64,000 nt of DNA from Streptococcus sp. oral taxon 431 (GTDB lineage Bacteria; Bacillota; Bacilli; Lactobacillales; Streptococcaceae). The stretch spans positions 1-64,000 of the forward strand of contig NZ_JALDUI010000006.1 of assembly GCF_023115445.1 (NCBI RefSeq). The letters run 5' to 3'. Below, piece after piece: positions 36,814 through 46,094 of this stretch. The position numbers and the translations under genes were made by a program. The notes below the pieces were generated by a model. The model saw only the letters and a list, made by a program, of their open reading frames with translations, made no database searches and was not told the DNA's origin. Position 1 is the first letter of the stretch. Each line of letters begins with the position of its first letter.

Positions 36814-38055
36814 ATGGTTTTACCAAATTTTAAAGAAAATCTAGAAAAATATGCTAAGCTTTTGGTTGCAAACGGAGTGAACGTGCAACCTGGTCATACC
36901 TTGGCTCTCTCTATCGATGTGGAGCAACGCGAGTTGGCTCACTTAATCGTCAAAGAAGCCTATGCACTTGGAGCGCACGAAGTTATCGTTCAATGGGCAG
37001 ATGACTTTTTAAACCGTGAGAAATTCCTTCACGCGCCGATGGAGCGTTTGGACAATGTGCCAGAATACAAGATCGCTGAGATGAACTACCTTCTTGAAAA
37101 CAAAGCAAGTCGTCTCGGTGTTCGTTCTTCTGACCCAGGTGCCTTGAACGGAGTGGATGCTGAAAAGCTTTCAGCTTCTGCTAAAGCTATGGGAATTGCC
37201 ATGAAGCCAATGCGTATCGCAACTCAATCTAACAAGGTTAGCTGGACTGTAGCAGCCGCTGCTGGACTTGAGTGGGCTAAGAAAGTCTTTCCAAATGCTG
37301 CGAGTGACGAAGAAGCAGTGGATCTCCTTTGGGACCAAATCTTCAAGACTTGCCGTATCTACGAAGAAGATCCAGTTAAGGCTTGGGAAGAACATGCTGC
37401 TATCCTCAAGAGCAAGGCGGAAATGCTTAACAAGGAGCAATTTTCAGCTCTTCACTACACAGCACCTGGAACTGATTTGACACTTGGATTGCCTAAGAAC
37501 CACGTTTGGGAATCTGCCGGAGCGATCAATGCCCAAGGTGAAGGATTCTTGCCAAATATGCCAACAGAAGAAGTCTTTACAGCTCCTGACTTCCGTCGTG
37601 CAGATGGTTATGTCACTTCTACAAAACCTCTTAGCTACAACGGAAATATCATCGAAGGGATCAAAGTGACCTTTGAAAATGGTCAAATTGTTGATATTTC
37701 GGCTGAGAAGGGTGATCAAGTAATGAAGGACCTTGTCTTTAAGAATGCTGGTGCGCGTGCCTTGGGAGAATGTGCCTTGGTACCAGATCCAAGTCCAATT
37801 TCTCAGTCAGGAATTACCTTCTTTAACACCCTTTTCGATGAAAATGCTTCTAACCACTTGGCTATTGGTGCAGCTTACGCAACTAGCCTTGTTGGTGGAG
37901 CTGAGATGAGCGAAGAAGAGCTGGAAGCTGCAGGACTTAATCGTTCAGATGTTCACGTTGACTTTATGATTGGTTCTAACCAAATGGATATCGATGGTAT
38001 CCGTGAGGATGGAACACGCGTACCACTCTTCCGCAATGGAGATTGGGCAATTTAA
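36814..38055 (+). CDS. pepS: Aminopeptidase PepS (M29 family)
   Basis: Cytosolic metallo-aminopeptidase of 413 residues that trims peptides imported by the oligopeptide system. M29 metal ligands lie in the C-terminal half, in the motifs GEGFLPNMPTEEVFTAPDF (about 250), NAGARALGECALVP (about 312), ASNHLAIGAAYATS (about 350) and HVDFMIGSNQMDIDG (about 388). GAAAC before the ATG is a modest ribosome site. The gene is followed 9 bases later by a GlsB-type gene, as in pneumococcus. Confidence 0.96.
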   Translation: MVLPNFKENLEKYAKLLVANGVNVQPGHTLALSIDVEQRELAHLIVKEAYALGAHEVIVQWADDFLNREKFLHAPMERLDNVPEYKIAEMNYLLENKASRLGVRSSDPGALNGVDAEKLSASAKAMGIAMKPMRIATQSNKVSWTVAAAAGLEWAKKVFPNAASDEEAVDLLWDQIFKTCRIYEEDPVKAWEEHAAILKSKAEMLNKEQFSALHYTAPGTDLTLGLPKNHVWESAGAINAQGEGFLPNMPTEEVFTAPDFRRADGYVTSTKPLSYNGNIIEGIKVTFENGQIVDISAEKGDQVMKDLVFKNAGARALGECALVPDPSPISQSGITFFNTLFDENASNHLAIGAAYATSLVGGAEMSEEELEAAGLNRSDVHVDFMIGSNQMDIDGIREDGTRVPLFRNGDWAI

Positions 38056-38064
38056 GGAGAAACT

Positions 38065-38295
38065 ATGATTGGAAGTATGTTTGTCGGGCTTTTAATCGGA
38101 CTATTAGCAGGAGCTATCACCAATCGTGGCGAACGCATGGGCTGCTTCGGGAAAATGTTTCTCGGCTGGATTGGTGCCTTTTTAGGACAATTAATCTTTG
38201 GTTCTTGGGGACCAAGCCTAAGCGGTACAGCCATTATCCCATCAGTTCTCGGGGCTATGATTTTGCTAGCCATTTTTTGGGAAAGAGGAAGCTAA
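38065..38295 (+). CDS. GlsB/YeaQ/YmgE family membrane protein, second copy
   Basis: A 76-residue three-helix membrane protein, clearly paralogous to the product at 9077: GAITNRGERMG corresponds to GVITKKGGSMG and GSWGPSLSGTAIIPSVLGA to GTWGPSLAGMAIIPSIVGA. AAGGAG precedes the ATG, 9 bases after pepS, so the two are co-transcribed. Unlike the first copy it is not in the Gls24 operon. Function unknown. Confidence 0.87.
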   Translation: MIGSMFVGLLIGLLAGAITNRGERMGCFGKMFLGWIGAFLGQLIFGSWGPSLSGTAIIPSVLGAMILLAIFWERGS

Positions 38296-38334
38296 GTTTC
38301 GATTAAAAAGCTTGTATAATAATAAAGATTAAAG

Positions 38335-38362
38335 GAGGTTGGAATTGTTTCAACCTCTTTTT
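38335..38362 (+). terminator. Terminator of the pepS operon
   Basis: GAGGTTG / CAACCTC stem with a 9-base loop and TTTTT. Confidence 0.8.
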
Positions 38363-38466
38363 AAAGTGCTAGATAAAGTCATTTGAAAGCACTCATCTAA
38401 GCTTAGCTACAGAGCTTTCAGTGACTGGTTCTTTTTATATTGCGTCAAGTATGGTACAATAAAAGC

Positions 38467-39375
38467 ATGAGAATTCAACAATTACACTATATTATCAAAA
38501 TTGTAGAGACAGGTTCGATGAATGAAGCTGCCAAGCAACTCTTCATTACGCAGCCCAGTCTATCAAATGCAGTTCGTGACCTAGAAAATGAGATGGGGAT
38601 TGAGATTTTTATCCGAAATCCTAAGGGAATCACCCTCACACGTGATGGGATGGAGTTTTTGTCCTATGCCCGTCAAGTTGTCGAGCAAACCCAACTCCTA
38701 GAAGAACGTTATAAGAATCCAATCGCTCATCGCGAGCTTTTTAGTGTGTCTTCGCAGCACTATGCCTTTGTAGTTAATGCCTTTGTTTCCTTGCTTAAGA
38801 AAAGCGATATGGAAAAGTACGAGCTTTTTTTGCGTGAAACCAGAACCTGGGAAATCATTGACGACGTCAAGAACTTCCGCAGTGAAGTCGGAGTCCTCTT
38901 TTTAAATAGCTATAACCGAGATGTTCTTTCGAAGATGTTGGATGACAATCATCTGGTTGCCCATCACCTCTTTACAGCCCAACCCCATATCTTTGTCAGC
39001 AAGTCCAACCCACTTGCCCAAAAAGAAAAGGTGCAGTTGGCAGACCTAGAAGACTTCCCATACTTGAGCTATGACCAAGGAACCCATAATTCCTTCTATT
39101 TCTCAGAAGAGATTTTGTCACAGGAACACCACAAGAAATCCATCGTGGTTAGTGACCGTGCGACCTTGTTCAATCTCTTGATTGGTTTGGACGGTTATAC
39201 CATCGCGACAGGTATCCTCAATAGTAATCTCAACGGAGACAATATCGTCTCTATTCCACTTGATATTGATGATCCCATTGAGCTGGTTTATATCCAGCAT
39301 GAAAAGACAAGCTTATCTAAGATGGGTGAACGCTTCATCGAGTATTTGCTTGAAGAAGTTCGTTTTGATAGCTAA
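38467..39375 (+). CDS. LysR family regulator, CpsY/MtaR-like
   Basis: A 302-residue LTTR with the N-terminal winged helix (TGSMNEAAKQLFITQPSLSN, about 18-37) and a periplasmic-binding-like effector domain. The N-terminus MRIQQLHYIIKIVETGS is typical of streptococcal CpsY/MtaR, regulators tied to methionine uptake and surface properties. I start at 38467; the frame open from 38440 crosses the TGGTACAAT promoter (38452-38460), so the mRNA is nearly leaderless and no ribosome site is visible. queA follows 30 bases later. Confidence 0.87.
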   Translation: MRIQQLHYIIKIVETGSMNEAAKQLFITQPSLSNAVRDLENEMGIEIFIRNPKGITLTRDGMEFLSYARQVVEQTQLLEERYKNPIAHRELFSVSSQHYAFVVNAFVSLLKKSDMEKYELFLRETRTWEIIDDVKNFRSEVGVLFLNSYNRDVLSKMLDDNHLVAHHLFTAQPHIFVSKSNPLAQKEKVQLADLEDFPYLSYDQGTHNSFYFSEEILSQEHHKKSIVVSDRATLFNLLIGLDGYTIATGILNSNLNGDNIVSIPLDIDDPIELVYIQHEKTSLSKMGERFIEYLLEEVRFDS

Positions 39376-39405
39376 TCATAAGTACATTAGAAAAGAAAAG
39401 GAAAT

Positions 39406-40443
39406 ATGACACCAATGAATACCAATGATTTTGATTTTCACTTGCCAGAGGAGCTAATTGCTCAAACTCCTTTGGAAAAGCGCGATGCATCTAAACTCTT
39501 GATGGTCAATCGCAAAACAGGGGAATTTCAAGATCGCCATTTTCACTCCATTATTGAAATGCTAGAGCCAGGTGATGCCCTGGTTATGAATGATACCCGC
39601 GTTTTGCCAGCTCGACTTCATGGTCAAAAAGAAGAAACAGGGGGCCATGTTGAACTCTTGCTTTTGAAAAATACAGCAGGAGACGAATGGGAAGTCTTGG
39701 CAAAACCTGCCAAACGTCTCAAGGTCGGCACTCGTGTCATCTTTGGTGATGGTCGACTTAGCGCAGTCGTGACTGAGGAATTAACCCATGGCGGTCGTAT
39801 TGTCCGTTTTGAGTATGAAGGGATTTTCCTAGAAGTGCTTGAAAGCCTGGGAGAAATGCCGCTTCCTCCTTATATCCACGAAAAGTTGGATGACCGAGAA
39901 CGTTACCAGACAGTCTATGCCAAGGAAAGTGGCTCAGCCGCTGCTCCGACTGCAGGTCTGCATTTTACCAAAGAATTACTAGAAGAAATCCAGCAAAAAG
40001 GAGTTCACCTAGTTTACTTGACCTTGCACGTTGGGCTTGGAACCTTTAGGCCTGTTTCGGTAGATAACCTGGATGAACACGAGATGCACTCAGAGTTTTA
40101 TCAATTGTCTGAGGAAGCTGCAGCGACCTTGCGTCAGGTCAAAGAAAATGGTGGCCGCGTGATTGCTGTGGGGACAACCTCTATCCGTACGCTCGAAACC
40201 ATCGGAAGCAAGTTTGATGGTCAAATCCAAGCCGACTCTGGCTGGACCAATATCTTTATCAAGCCAGGTTATGACTGGAAGGTTGTGGATGCTTTTTCTA
40301 CTAATTTCCATTTGCCTAAGTCTACCTTGGTCATGCTTGTTTCTGCCTTTGCAGGGCGTGAATTGGTCCTCGAAGCCTACCAGCATGCTATCGACCAAAA
40401 GTACCGTTTCTTTAGCTTTGGCGATGCCATGTTTATCTACTAA
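39406..40443 (+). CDS. queA: S-adenosylmethionine:tRNA ribosyltransferase-isomerase
   Basis: Transfers the ribosyl part of S-adenosylmethionine to preQ1 in tRNA to form epoxyqueuosine, a late step of queuosine synthesis. 345 residues with the family blocks [31 protein letters not shown] and [11 protein letters not shown]. The start is ambiguous: ATG at 39406 is 3 bases after AAGGAAA, and ATG at 39415 ([11 protein letters not shown], the usual family start) is 12 bases after it. The precursor genes queCDEF are on the minus strand at 52.6-55 kb. Confidence 0.95.
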   Translation: MTPMNTNDFDFHLPEELIAQTPLEKRDASKLLMVNRKTGEFQDRHFHSIIEMLEPGDALVMNDTRVLPARLHGQKEETGGHVELLLLKNTAGDEWEVLAKPAKRLKVGTRVIFGDGRLSAVVTEELTHGGRIVRFEYEGIFLEVLESLGEMPLPPYIHEKLDDRERYQTVYAKESGSAAAPTAGLHFTKELLEEIQQKGVHLVYLTLHVGLGTFRPVSVDNLDEHEMHSEFYQLSEEAAATLRQVKENGGRVIAVGTTSIRTLETIGSKFDGQIQADSGWTNIFIKPGYDWKVVDAFSTNFHLPKSTLVMLVSAFAGRELVLEAYQHAIDQKYRFFSFGDAMFIY

Positions 40444-40452
40444 AAATAGAAG

Positions 40453-40482
40453 AGCTAATTCCTGATTGGATTAGCCTTTTTT
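40453..40482 (+). terminator. Terminator of queA
   Basis: GCTAAT-CC / GG-ATTAGC stem with T6. Confidence 0.78.
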
Positions 40483-40497
40483 GATGTCAAATAACTA

Positions 40498-40526
40498 TTG
40501 AATTATATGGAAATAAATGATACACT
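40498..40526 (+). promoter_or_regulatory. Promoter of the lipoprotein gene
   Basis: TTGAAT (40498-40503), 17 bases, TGATACACT (TACACT 40521-40526). Confidence 0.72.
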
Positions 40527-40622
40527 GAAAACTACAGGTTAGCCGTCAAAAATATATGTAATTTCAGGCTAGCTATTTTAGATGCAGATGAAACTGTATC
40601 ATCATTTTAAAAGGAGATTATC

Positions 40623-41168
40623 ATGAAAAAAACATTGCGCTACACCAGTCTTTCAGCTCTTGCTTTGCTGGCGGTCTTAACATTAGCTGCTTGTGGAGGA
40701 AATACTGAAAAAACTACAGCATCTTTAAGCAAAGAGGCTTCTTCTAAAGTAACTAAGGAGTCATCAAGTAAAACAGAAGCTAGTCAAAAAGAGGAGCAGA
40801 AGTCTGAGACAAGTTCTTCAAGCGCTACAGGTAGTCAAACTGAGACAAAGGCGGAAAATCAAAAAGATTATTCTAAATTCCTTGGAACTTGGGAGAATTA
40901 TGCAGGAACAACAGCTACAATTACAGCTGACGGCATTGTGACGATTCAAAGCTCAAAGGGAACTTTTAAATATGAGATGGATCAAGTAGAGGAGAAGGAC
41001 GGTTACTATCTGACAGGAATTCATCTTGTTGGTGGTGGAGAAGGAGCACGCCTTATCTTTACCCCAGCAGGCGTAGCAAATGAATTGACTGGTACGGATG
41101 GCAGCCAAGACGTCTTGGCAATCGGCCAATCACCAAGCGACAAAGATAGTCATTTTTACCGTAATTAA
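40623..41168 (+). CDS. Lipoprotein with a small C-terminal beta domain
   Basis: A 181-residue secreted lipoprotein. The signal peptide ends in the lipobox TLAAC with Cys24 as the lipidated residue. A Ser/Thr/Lys/Glu-rich linker (about 27-80) follows, then a folded domain of about 100 residues (KFLGTWENYAGTTATITADG and TPAGVANELTGTDGS) of the kind found in streptococcal surface lipoproteins (DUF6287-like, from memory). AAAAGGAG precedes the ATG. An IS element was inserted 12 bases after the stop and has probably displaced its terminator. Ligand unknown. Confidence 0.85.
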   Translation: MKKTLRYTSLSALALLAVLTLAACGGNTEKTTASLSKEASSKVTKESSSKTEASQKEEQKSETSSSSATGSQTETKAENQKDYSKFLGTWENYAGTTATITADGIVTIQSSKGTFKYEMDQVEEKDGYYLTGIHLVGGGEGARLIFTPAGVANELTGTDGSQDVLAIGQSPSDKDSHFYRN

Positions 41169-41180
41169 GAATGAAAAAAG

Positions 41181-42733
41181 AAAAAGTGAGCCAAACTGAC
41201 AATGTCATTAAGTTAAGAAATTCAAATACAATTCTGTATTTGGGTTTCTTTTTTTATGTGCTAAACTGATAGTTAAGGAGGTACTTCCCATGATAAAACA
41301 GATAAAAGCCCACTTGAATAAGAGTATTCAGAGTATCCTTAGTCAAAAAGTTGAGCTCGTCAAACAAGATGAACAGGCCTTTACTCGTAAAAGAAGGTTA
41401 TCACTAGAAACCATGATTCGTACCATTCTGGGAATGGGAGGAAAATCACTGTCAAAAGAATTACTAGATGCTAGACTGACAGTTTCAAATTCAGCCTTTG
41501 TTCAAAGACGCTATCAGATAAAATCTGAGGCTTTCTATACCTTATTTAAAGAATTTACAGCACCTATTCCACTTAACACCAATCTTCCGATATTAGCTGC
41601 AGATGGAAGTGATACCTGTATTCCTCGAACTCCCATGGATACAGAAACCTCTATCCAAACCCAAACGGATGTTAAATCCTATAATCTCATACACATAAAT
41701 GCCCTATACGACTTGAAGACTGGAGTGTATAGAGATGTTTCTATTCAAGACAAACATAGGCAACATGAGTGCTTAGCTCTGATTCAGATGATGGAGGCTT
41801 CTCCCTTTCGAGAAAGCTCTTGTTATCATGGATAGAGGCTATGAAAGTTACAATCTTATGGCTCATTTTCAAGAAAAAGGATGGCTTTATATCATCCGAA
41901 TTCGAGATGGAAAACAATCCATGCGTTCCTCCTTCAACTTGCCAAATACAGAGTGTTTTGATCAAAACTTTTCTCTAAAATTATCACGAAAGCAAACCAA
42001 TCAGCTCAAAAAACTTTATCGTGATTTCCCCAATGACTATCATTTTATTCCACACAATTCTACTTTTGATTTTCTTCCAGAAACAAGTCAAAAACATGAC
42101 CCTGTTGAACTATACCAACTTCCTTTTCGTATGGTGCGTTTAGAAGTGGAAGAAGGAAAATACGAAACTTTAGTGACAAATACAGATTATTCAGTCCAAC
42201 AATTAAAAAATCTCTACGCCAGCAGATGGGGCATAGAGACTAGTTTTCGTGACCTGAAATACAGTATTGGCTTGGTCAATTTTCATGCCAAAAAGAAGGA
42301 AGGGATTCTCCAAGAAATCTTTGCCCGATTTACAAATTTTAACTTTTGTCGTTGGTTAACCTCGCAAGTTGCCATCGACAGTAGTCACAAAAAACAAAGA
42401 TATAAAGTGTGTTTCTCAGATGCGACTTATGCCTGCCGTTTGTTTTTTAACGGTTCCCTTTCTTCTCTCCAGTTGAAAAACTACCTCAAGAAACAGTTAT
42501 CTATTATTCGACCGAATCGAAAATATCCAAGAAAAATAAAGGCCCAATCGGTAGTTGATTTCATCTATAGAGTAACATAAATCTCAAAAAATAGGGTGAA
42601 AAAACCTTTATTTGTTATGCAAAAAAATAGAAGATAGGATAGAGAATCACTTTGATGATCTCAATCCTATCTCCTATTCAAATAGTTAGATTACTAACTT
42701 AATGACATTGGCCAAACTGATGGCTCACTTTTT
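41181..42733 (+). mobile_element. IS4-family insertion sequence with a broken transposase
   Basis: A 1553-bp element. The left end reads AAAAAGTGAGCCAAACTGAC then AATGTCATTAAGTTA; the right end, reverse complemented, reads AAAAAGTGAGCCATCAGTTT, GGCC and AATGTCATTAAGTTA, so the terminal inverted repeats span about 38 bases with an internal difference. A hairpin (CAAATACA/TGTATTTG then a T run, 41222-41255) lies just inside the left end and would block outside transcription. I see no target-site duplication. It carries one transposase gene, now frameshifted, and lies between the lipoprotein gene and the tRNA-Lys/6S locus. Confidence 0.85.
41290..42580 (+). pseudogene. IS4-family DDE transposase, frameshifted
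   Basis: Two overlapping frames (41290-41835 and 41828-42580) make one transposase of about 430 residues. The first catalytic Asp is in LAADGSD near residue 100 and the second in LVIMDRGYESYN across the frame change. The C-terminal signature YASRWGIETSFRDLK is an exact IS4 Y-(2)-R-(3)-E-(6)-K motif. Near 41812 the frame shifts: CGA GAA AGC in frame 1 must become GAG AAA GCT to continue KALVIMD. One missing base explains it. AAGGAGG precedes the first ATG. The element is probably immobile on its own. Confidence 0.88.
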
Positions 42734-42771
42734 GAGTGGTGAAAAGTATGGATGAGATTGATTTGATAAGT

Positions 42772-42799
42772 AAAAAAGCCTTGATTTCAAGGCTTTTTC
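42772..42799 (-). terminator. Terminator of the 6S/tRNA-Lys unit
   Basis: AAAAAGCCTTGA / TCAAGGCTTTTT, symmetrical, so it works in both directions; on the minus strand it follows tRNA-Lys by 13 bases. Confidence 0.8.
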
Positions 42800-42812
42800 C
42801 TGTTGATTTAGA

Positions 42813-42885
42813 TGCCCCCTACAGGGATCGAACCTGTGACCCACGGATTAAGAGTCCGCTGCTCTGCCAGCTGAGCTAAGGAGGC
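42813..42885 (-). tRNA. tRNA-Lys (anticodon CUU)
   Basis: 73 nt on the minus strand. The acceptor stem GCCTCCT pairs with AGGGGGC (one U-G). The D-arm is TAGCTCAGCTGGCAGAGCA, the anticodon loop CTCTTAA is held by GCGGA/TCCGT and gives CTT, and the T-arm CAGGTTCGATCCCTG is canonical. CCA is not encoded. It starts only about 5 bases after the T run that ends 6S RNA, with no visible promoter of its own. Confidence 0.95.
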
Positions 42886-42889
42886 AAAC

Positions 42890-43086
42890 AAAAAAGCTGT
42901 ATTGGTGCCGAAACTTCACGGTTTGTATTGAACCCGCGCAATTAAGCAGGTGGGCAACTCGCTCTAACTGAAGCTGTTTCCGTGTGAGACGGCCTACATG
43001 CTGTTAGAAGACTTTTGTTTCCCTAATAATACAAAAAATAGTCGGTCAACACTTAAGTGTGAGGTCGTACACCACAGCGTTTCTAT
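42890..43086 (-). ncRNA. ssrS: 6S RNA
   Basis: About 197 nt on the minus strand, beginning near AGAAACGCTGTGGTG and ending ...CACCAATACAGC followed by T6. The ends form the closing stem: GCTGT with ACAGC and GGTG with CACC. A long imperfect rod with a central open region follows (ACACTTAAGTGT hairpin, GTAGGCCGTCTCAC). 6S RNA mimics an open promoter and binds the housekeeping RNA polymerase in stationary phase. Location next to rarA and a tRNA is the usual firmicute context for 6S. Exact ends are estimates. Confidence 0.8.
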
Positions 43087-43092
43087 GTTTAT

Positions 43093-43120
43093 ATAATACC
43101 ACTTTTTCAAAAAAAATCAA
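43093..43120 (-). promoter_or_regulatory. Promoter of 6S RNA
   Basis: On the minus strand TTGATT (43120-43115), 16 bases, TGGTATTAT (TATTAT 43098-43093). Confidence 0.7.
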
Positions 43121-43149
43121 GGGGTAAATGTAATTATTTGGATAGGATT

Positions 43150-44421
43150 TCACAAATTTCGTAATTTATCTATGGTTTCCTTGCGTTGAGCTAGGGCACG
43201 TTCATATTTACCAGTATCTTCTGCTTGGAAATAGTGATGATTGCGGATTTTTTCTGGCAGATAGTCTTGCTTGACCCAATTTCCAGGATAGTTGTGTGGA
43301 TAGAGATAGTCTTGGGCATTCCCTAGTTCCTTGCTTCCGCTGTAGTGTCCATCACGCAGGTGTCGCGGAATAGGCAAGTGCCCTGATGTTTTGAGGTCGG
43401 CAAGTGCCTTATCCATAGCTACATAGGCTGAGTTGGATTTTGGAGAAAGGGCCAAATCAATGACGACATTGGCAATGAGAATGCGGGCTTCTGGGAAACC
43501 AATCCTTTGTGCAGCACCCAGAGCAGTCACGGTGTGAATCTGGGCTTCAGGATTGGCCAAACCGATATCTTCATAAGCGATAACAGTCAAACGACGAGCG
43601 AGACTTGGCAAATCACCAGCCTCAATCAAGCGGGCAGCATAGTGAAGACTGGCATCAACATCTGAGCCACGGATAGACTTTTGCAGGGCTGAGAGAACAT
43701 CATAGTGGCCATCTCCATCCTTATCCATAGTAATGTAGCTTCTCTGAAGACTATTTTCCATGATGTCTAGAGTAATATGGCGAATGCCCTCATCATTCTC
43801 AGGGGTAGAAAGAACAGCCAAGTCCAGTGAGTTGAAGGCAGAACGCAGGTCTCCGTTTGTAGAAGTTGCGATGAAATCCAGCGCATCCTCATCTAGTTCT
43901 ACTGGGAAATCAAAACCACGCTCAGGGTTACTTAGAGCTATCTGCAGGGCCTCTTTGACGTCTTGGTTAGACAGAGGTTCTAACTCAAAAATTTGAACTC
44001 GGCTACGGATGGCAGGAGTGACAGAAAAGAAGGGATTTTCAGTCGTAGCGCCAATCATGATGATCAGACCACTTTCCAAGAGAGGCAAGAGGAAGTCTTG
44101 CTTGGTTTTATCTAGTCTATGAATCTCGTCTAGTAATAGGACGAGACCACCAGAGAATTTCGCCTCTTCCGCAATTTCTTGCAGTCGCTTTTTACTATCA
44201 ACTGTCGCATTGAAAGTTCGAAAGGCATACTTGGTCGTCCCTGCGATGGCAGAGGCAATACTGGTCTTGCCGATTCCCGGAGGTCCATATAGAATCATGG
44301 AAGACAAGCGGTTGGCTTCCACCATGCGACGGATGATTTTTCCTTGTCCGACCAGATGCTCCTGGCCGATGACCTGGTCGATGGTTTTAGGGCGCATGCG
44401 AAGCGCGAGATTGTCTGGCAT
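43150..44421 (-). CDS. rarA: Replication-associated recombination protein A (MgsA/RarA)
   Basis: AAA+ ATPase of 423 residues that acts at stalled replication forks with single-strand binding protein and the clamp-loader system. Walker A GPPGIGKTS is near 47, Walker B LLLDEIHRLDK near 97, and sensor I GATTENPFFSV near 128. The C-terminal MgsA tetramerisation region includes RHLRDGHYSGSKELG and YLYPHNYPGNWVKQDYLP. The minus-strand start at 44421 gives MPDNLALRMRPKTIDQVIGQ, the usual N-terminus. It lies upstream of 6S RNA on the same strand. Confidence 0.97.
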   Translation of the reverse strand: MPDNLALRMRPKTIDQVIGQEHLVGQGKIIRRMVEANRLSSMILYGPPGIGKTSIASAIAGTTKYAFRTFNATVDSKKRLQEIAEEAKFSGGLVLLLDEIHRLDKTKQDFLLPLLESGLIIMIGATTENPFFSVTPAIRSRVQIFELEPLSNQDVKEALQIALSNPERGFDFPVELDEDALDFIATSTNGDLRSAFNSLDLAVLSTPENDEGIRHITLDIMENSLQRSYITMDKDGDGHYDVLSALQKSIRGSDVDASLHYAARLIEAGDLPSLARRLTVIAYEDIGLANPEAQIHTVTALGAAQRIGFPEARILIANVVIDLALSPKSNSAYVAMDKALADLKTSGHLPIPRHLRDGHYSGSKELGNAQDYLYPHNYPGNWVKQDYLPEKIRNHHYFQAEDTGKYERALAQRKETIDKLRNL

Positions 44422-44536
44422 AGCAGTCCTTTCTAACGTGGATTTTCTGATGTATATGTGGTAAGATGGTAGTATCTATTTTAGCACATTTCCGAGTAAT
44501 CGGGGCGATTAAAGAGTCGCATAGAAAGAGGACAAA

Positions 44537-45007
44537 ATGGCAACATATGGATTTTTAGATGTTTTAGAGGAAGAGTTGGAGAAGAATTTTCCCTTTGACT
44601 TTGAGATTAGTTGGGACAAGCGCAACCACGCGGTTGAAGTGAGTTTTCTGTTGGAAGCGCAAAATGCTGCAGGTGTGGAGATGGTGGGTGAAGATGGAGA
44701 GGTTTCATCAGATGACATTCTCTTTGAAGAAGCAGTGCTTTTTTACAATCCAGCCAAATCAACAGTCAATGAGGAAGACTATTTGACTGTCATCCCTTAC
44801 CTGCCTAAAAAGGGATTTTCCCGTGAATTTTTAGCTTATTTTGCCCTATTTCTTAAGGATACTGCCGAGGTCGGACTAGATGCCCTTATGGACTTTTTGG
44901 AAGACCCAGAAGCAGAAGAATTCGTCATGGAATGGAACCAAGAAGTCTTTGAAGAAGGAAAAGCAGGCTTGGAAGAGGGAGAATTTTATCCTTATCCGAG
45001 ATATTAG
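44537..45007 (+). CDS. DUF3013 family protein
   Basis: A 156-residue very acidic cytosolic protein (many Glu and Asp; YGFLDVLEEELEKNFPFDFEISWDKRNHA split over two strands and a helix). It matches DUF3013, a family confined to streptococci and relatives and without known function. AAAGAGG precedes the ATG. It is divergent from rarA and heads the run of genes towards prmA. No catalytic motif is visible. Confidence 0.85.
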   Translation: MATYGFLDVLEEELEKNFPFDFEISWDKRNHAVEVSFLLEAQNAAGVEMVGEDGEVSSDDILFEEAVLFYNPAKSTVNEEDYLTVIPYLPKKGFSREFLAYFALFLKDTAEVGLDALMDFLEDPEAEEFVMEWNQEVFEEGKAGLEEGEFYPYPRY

Positions 45008-45025
45008 GAGTTGGTTGGAGATTTT

Positions 45026-46093
45026 ATGAAGAAAATTGGGATTTATTTGGTTTATGTGCTAGCTGTTGTCTTTATTATGCTAGCTTTTGCTTGTGGAACA
45101 ATCGCATTTGCAGAGTTGGGGTATTCCGCAGTTTTAGTCTTTACTTTTGGTTATGCTTTCGCCTTTCTAAGCATGTATTTAATCTTTATTCTTCATGAGC
45201 TGGGACATGCTTTTTGTGGCTACTTGACAGGCTATCGGCTGGTGGCTTTTGGATTAGGAAACTTTCTTTTGACTAAAAAGTCAGGCAGGTTTTATCTTAG
45301 CAGAACAGCCGTTCTCAAAAATGTTGGCGCTCAATACATTGGTTTAAAAGAGGATGAAAACGATCAAAGAATCATCCTGATGCTTTCAGGAGGCTTGATG
45401 GTTCATCTCAGCTTGATATTATTGGCGATAGTGTTTGGATTTTTGACAAGAAGCTGGTATTTTGCAGGGACTTGGATTTTTCTTAATTTGTCTTTCTTCC
45501 TAAATAACATTTTGCCAGTCGGCATCACCGATGGAGCAAAAATAGTAGAAATGATGCGGCATCCTGAGAATGTGACTTATGCTTATGTGATGTTGAGGCA
45601 TTCTGCTCAAACTTTGCTGGCTCCTCAAGAATATGATTTGAAAGATTTTGTTCAACCAGTTCCTGAGGATGCAAAAGGGAGCTTTGTTGGTAGTGTATCA
45701 GCACTACAGGGATTAGTTTTTATCATGGAGGATAAGCTTGAGTCAGCTAAAAAGCACTTGCAAACTTTACTTGAAAATACAGATAACTCAATGATTAGAA
45801 CAATTTCTCAGTTATACCTTCTTCAAGTAACCTTGCTAGAAGGAGGTAATAAGAAAGCGGAAGAATATGCAAGCATTCGAGGAGTCAAATCCTTTTTATC
45901 TCTAAAAACAGCAGATATGCAGGTCATTCAAGCTTGGTATCAATTTAAGGTAAAGAAAGATGTAGTTCAAACTCACAAGGCTATGAAGATTGCTAGACAG
46001 AAAATGAATAGCAGCCGAATGCTGCGGGATGAGAAAGCCTACTACCAGCAGTGGTTAGATGAGTTGGAAAAGGAATTAGCCGAAGGAGTCTAA
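45026..46093 (+). CDS. M50 family membrane metalloprotease
   Basis: A 355-residue membrane protein. The zinc motif HELGH lies within a helix (FILHELGHAFCGYLTGY, near 60) and the third ligand motif is NNILPVGITDGAKI near 165, the NxxPxxxxDG box of site-2 proteases. About five helices occupy the first 180 residues; the rest is cytoplasmic and helical. I start at the ATG at 45026, preceded by TTGGAG; the TTG at 45011 lacks a site. Intramembrane proteolysis is inferred; the substrate is unknown. The next gene starts 2 bases after its stop codon. Confidence 0.87.
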   Translation: MKKIGIYLVYVLAVVFIMLAFACGTIAFAELGYSAVLVFTFGYAFAFLSMYLIFILHELGHAFCGYLTGYRLVAFGLGNFLLTKKSGRFYLSRTAVLKNVGAQYIGLKEDENDQRIILMLSGGLMVHLSLILLAIVFGFLTRSWYFAGTWIFLNLSFFLNNILPVGITDGAKIVEMMRHPENVTYAYVMLRHSAQTLLAPQEYDLKDFVQPVPEDAKGSFVGSVSALQGLVFIMEDKLESAKKHLQTLLENTDNSMIRTISQLYLLQVTLLEGGNKKAEEYASIRGVKSFLSLKTADMQVIQAWYQFKVKKDVVQTHKAMKIARQKMNSSRMLRDEKAYYQQWLDELEKELAEGV

Positions 46094-46094
46094 T

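Noticed and set aside
38052..38273. A minus-strand frame opposite the second GlsB-type gene (and a similar one around 8890-9132).
   Set aside because: Antisense to clear membrane protein genes or promoters, without ribosome sites.
38314..38319. A TATAAT hexamer after the second GlsB-type gene.
   Set aside because: No -35 at a workable distance, and it is followed within about 15 bases by a terminator, so it cannot drive a gene.
41769..41978. A third short frame at the transposase frameshift.
   Set aside because: It is the unused third frame; the two long frames account for the full transposase.
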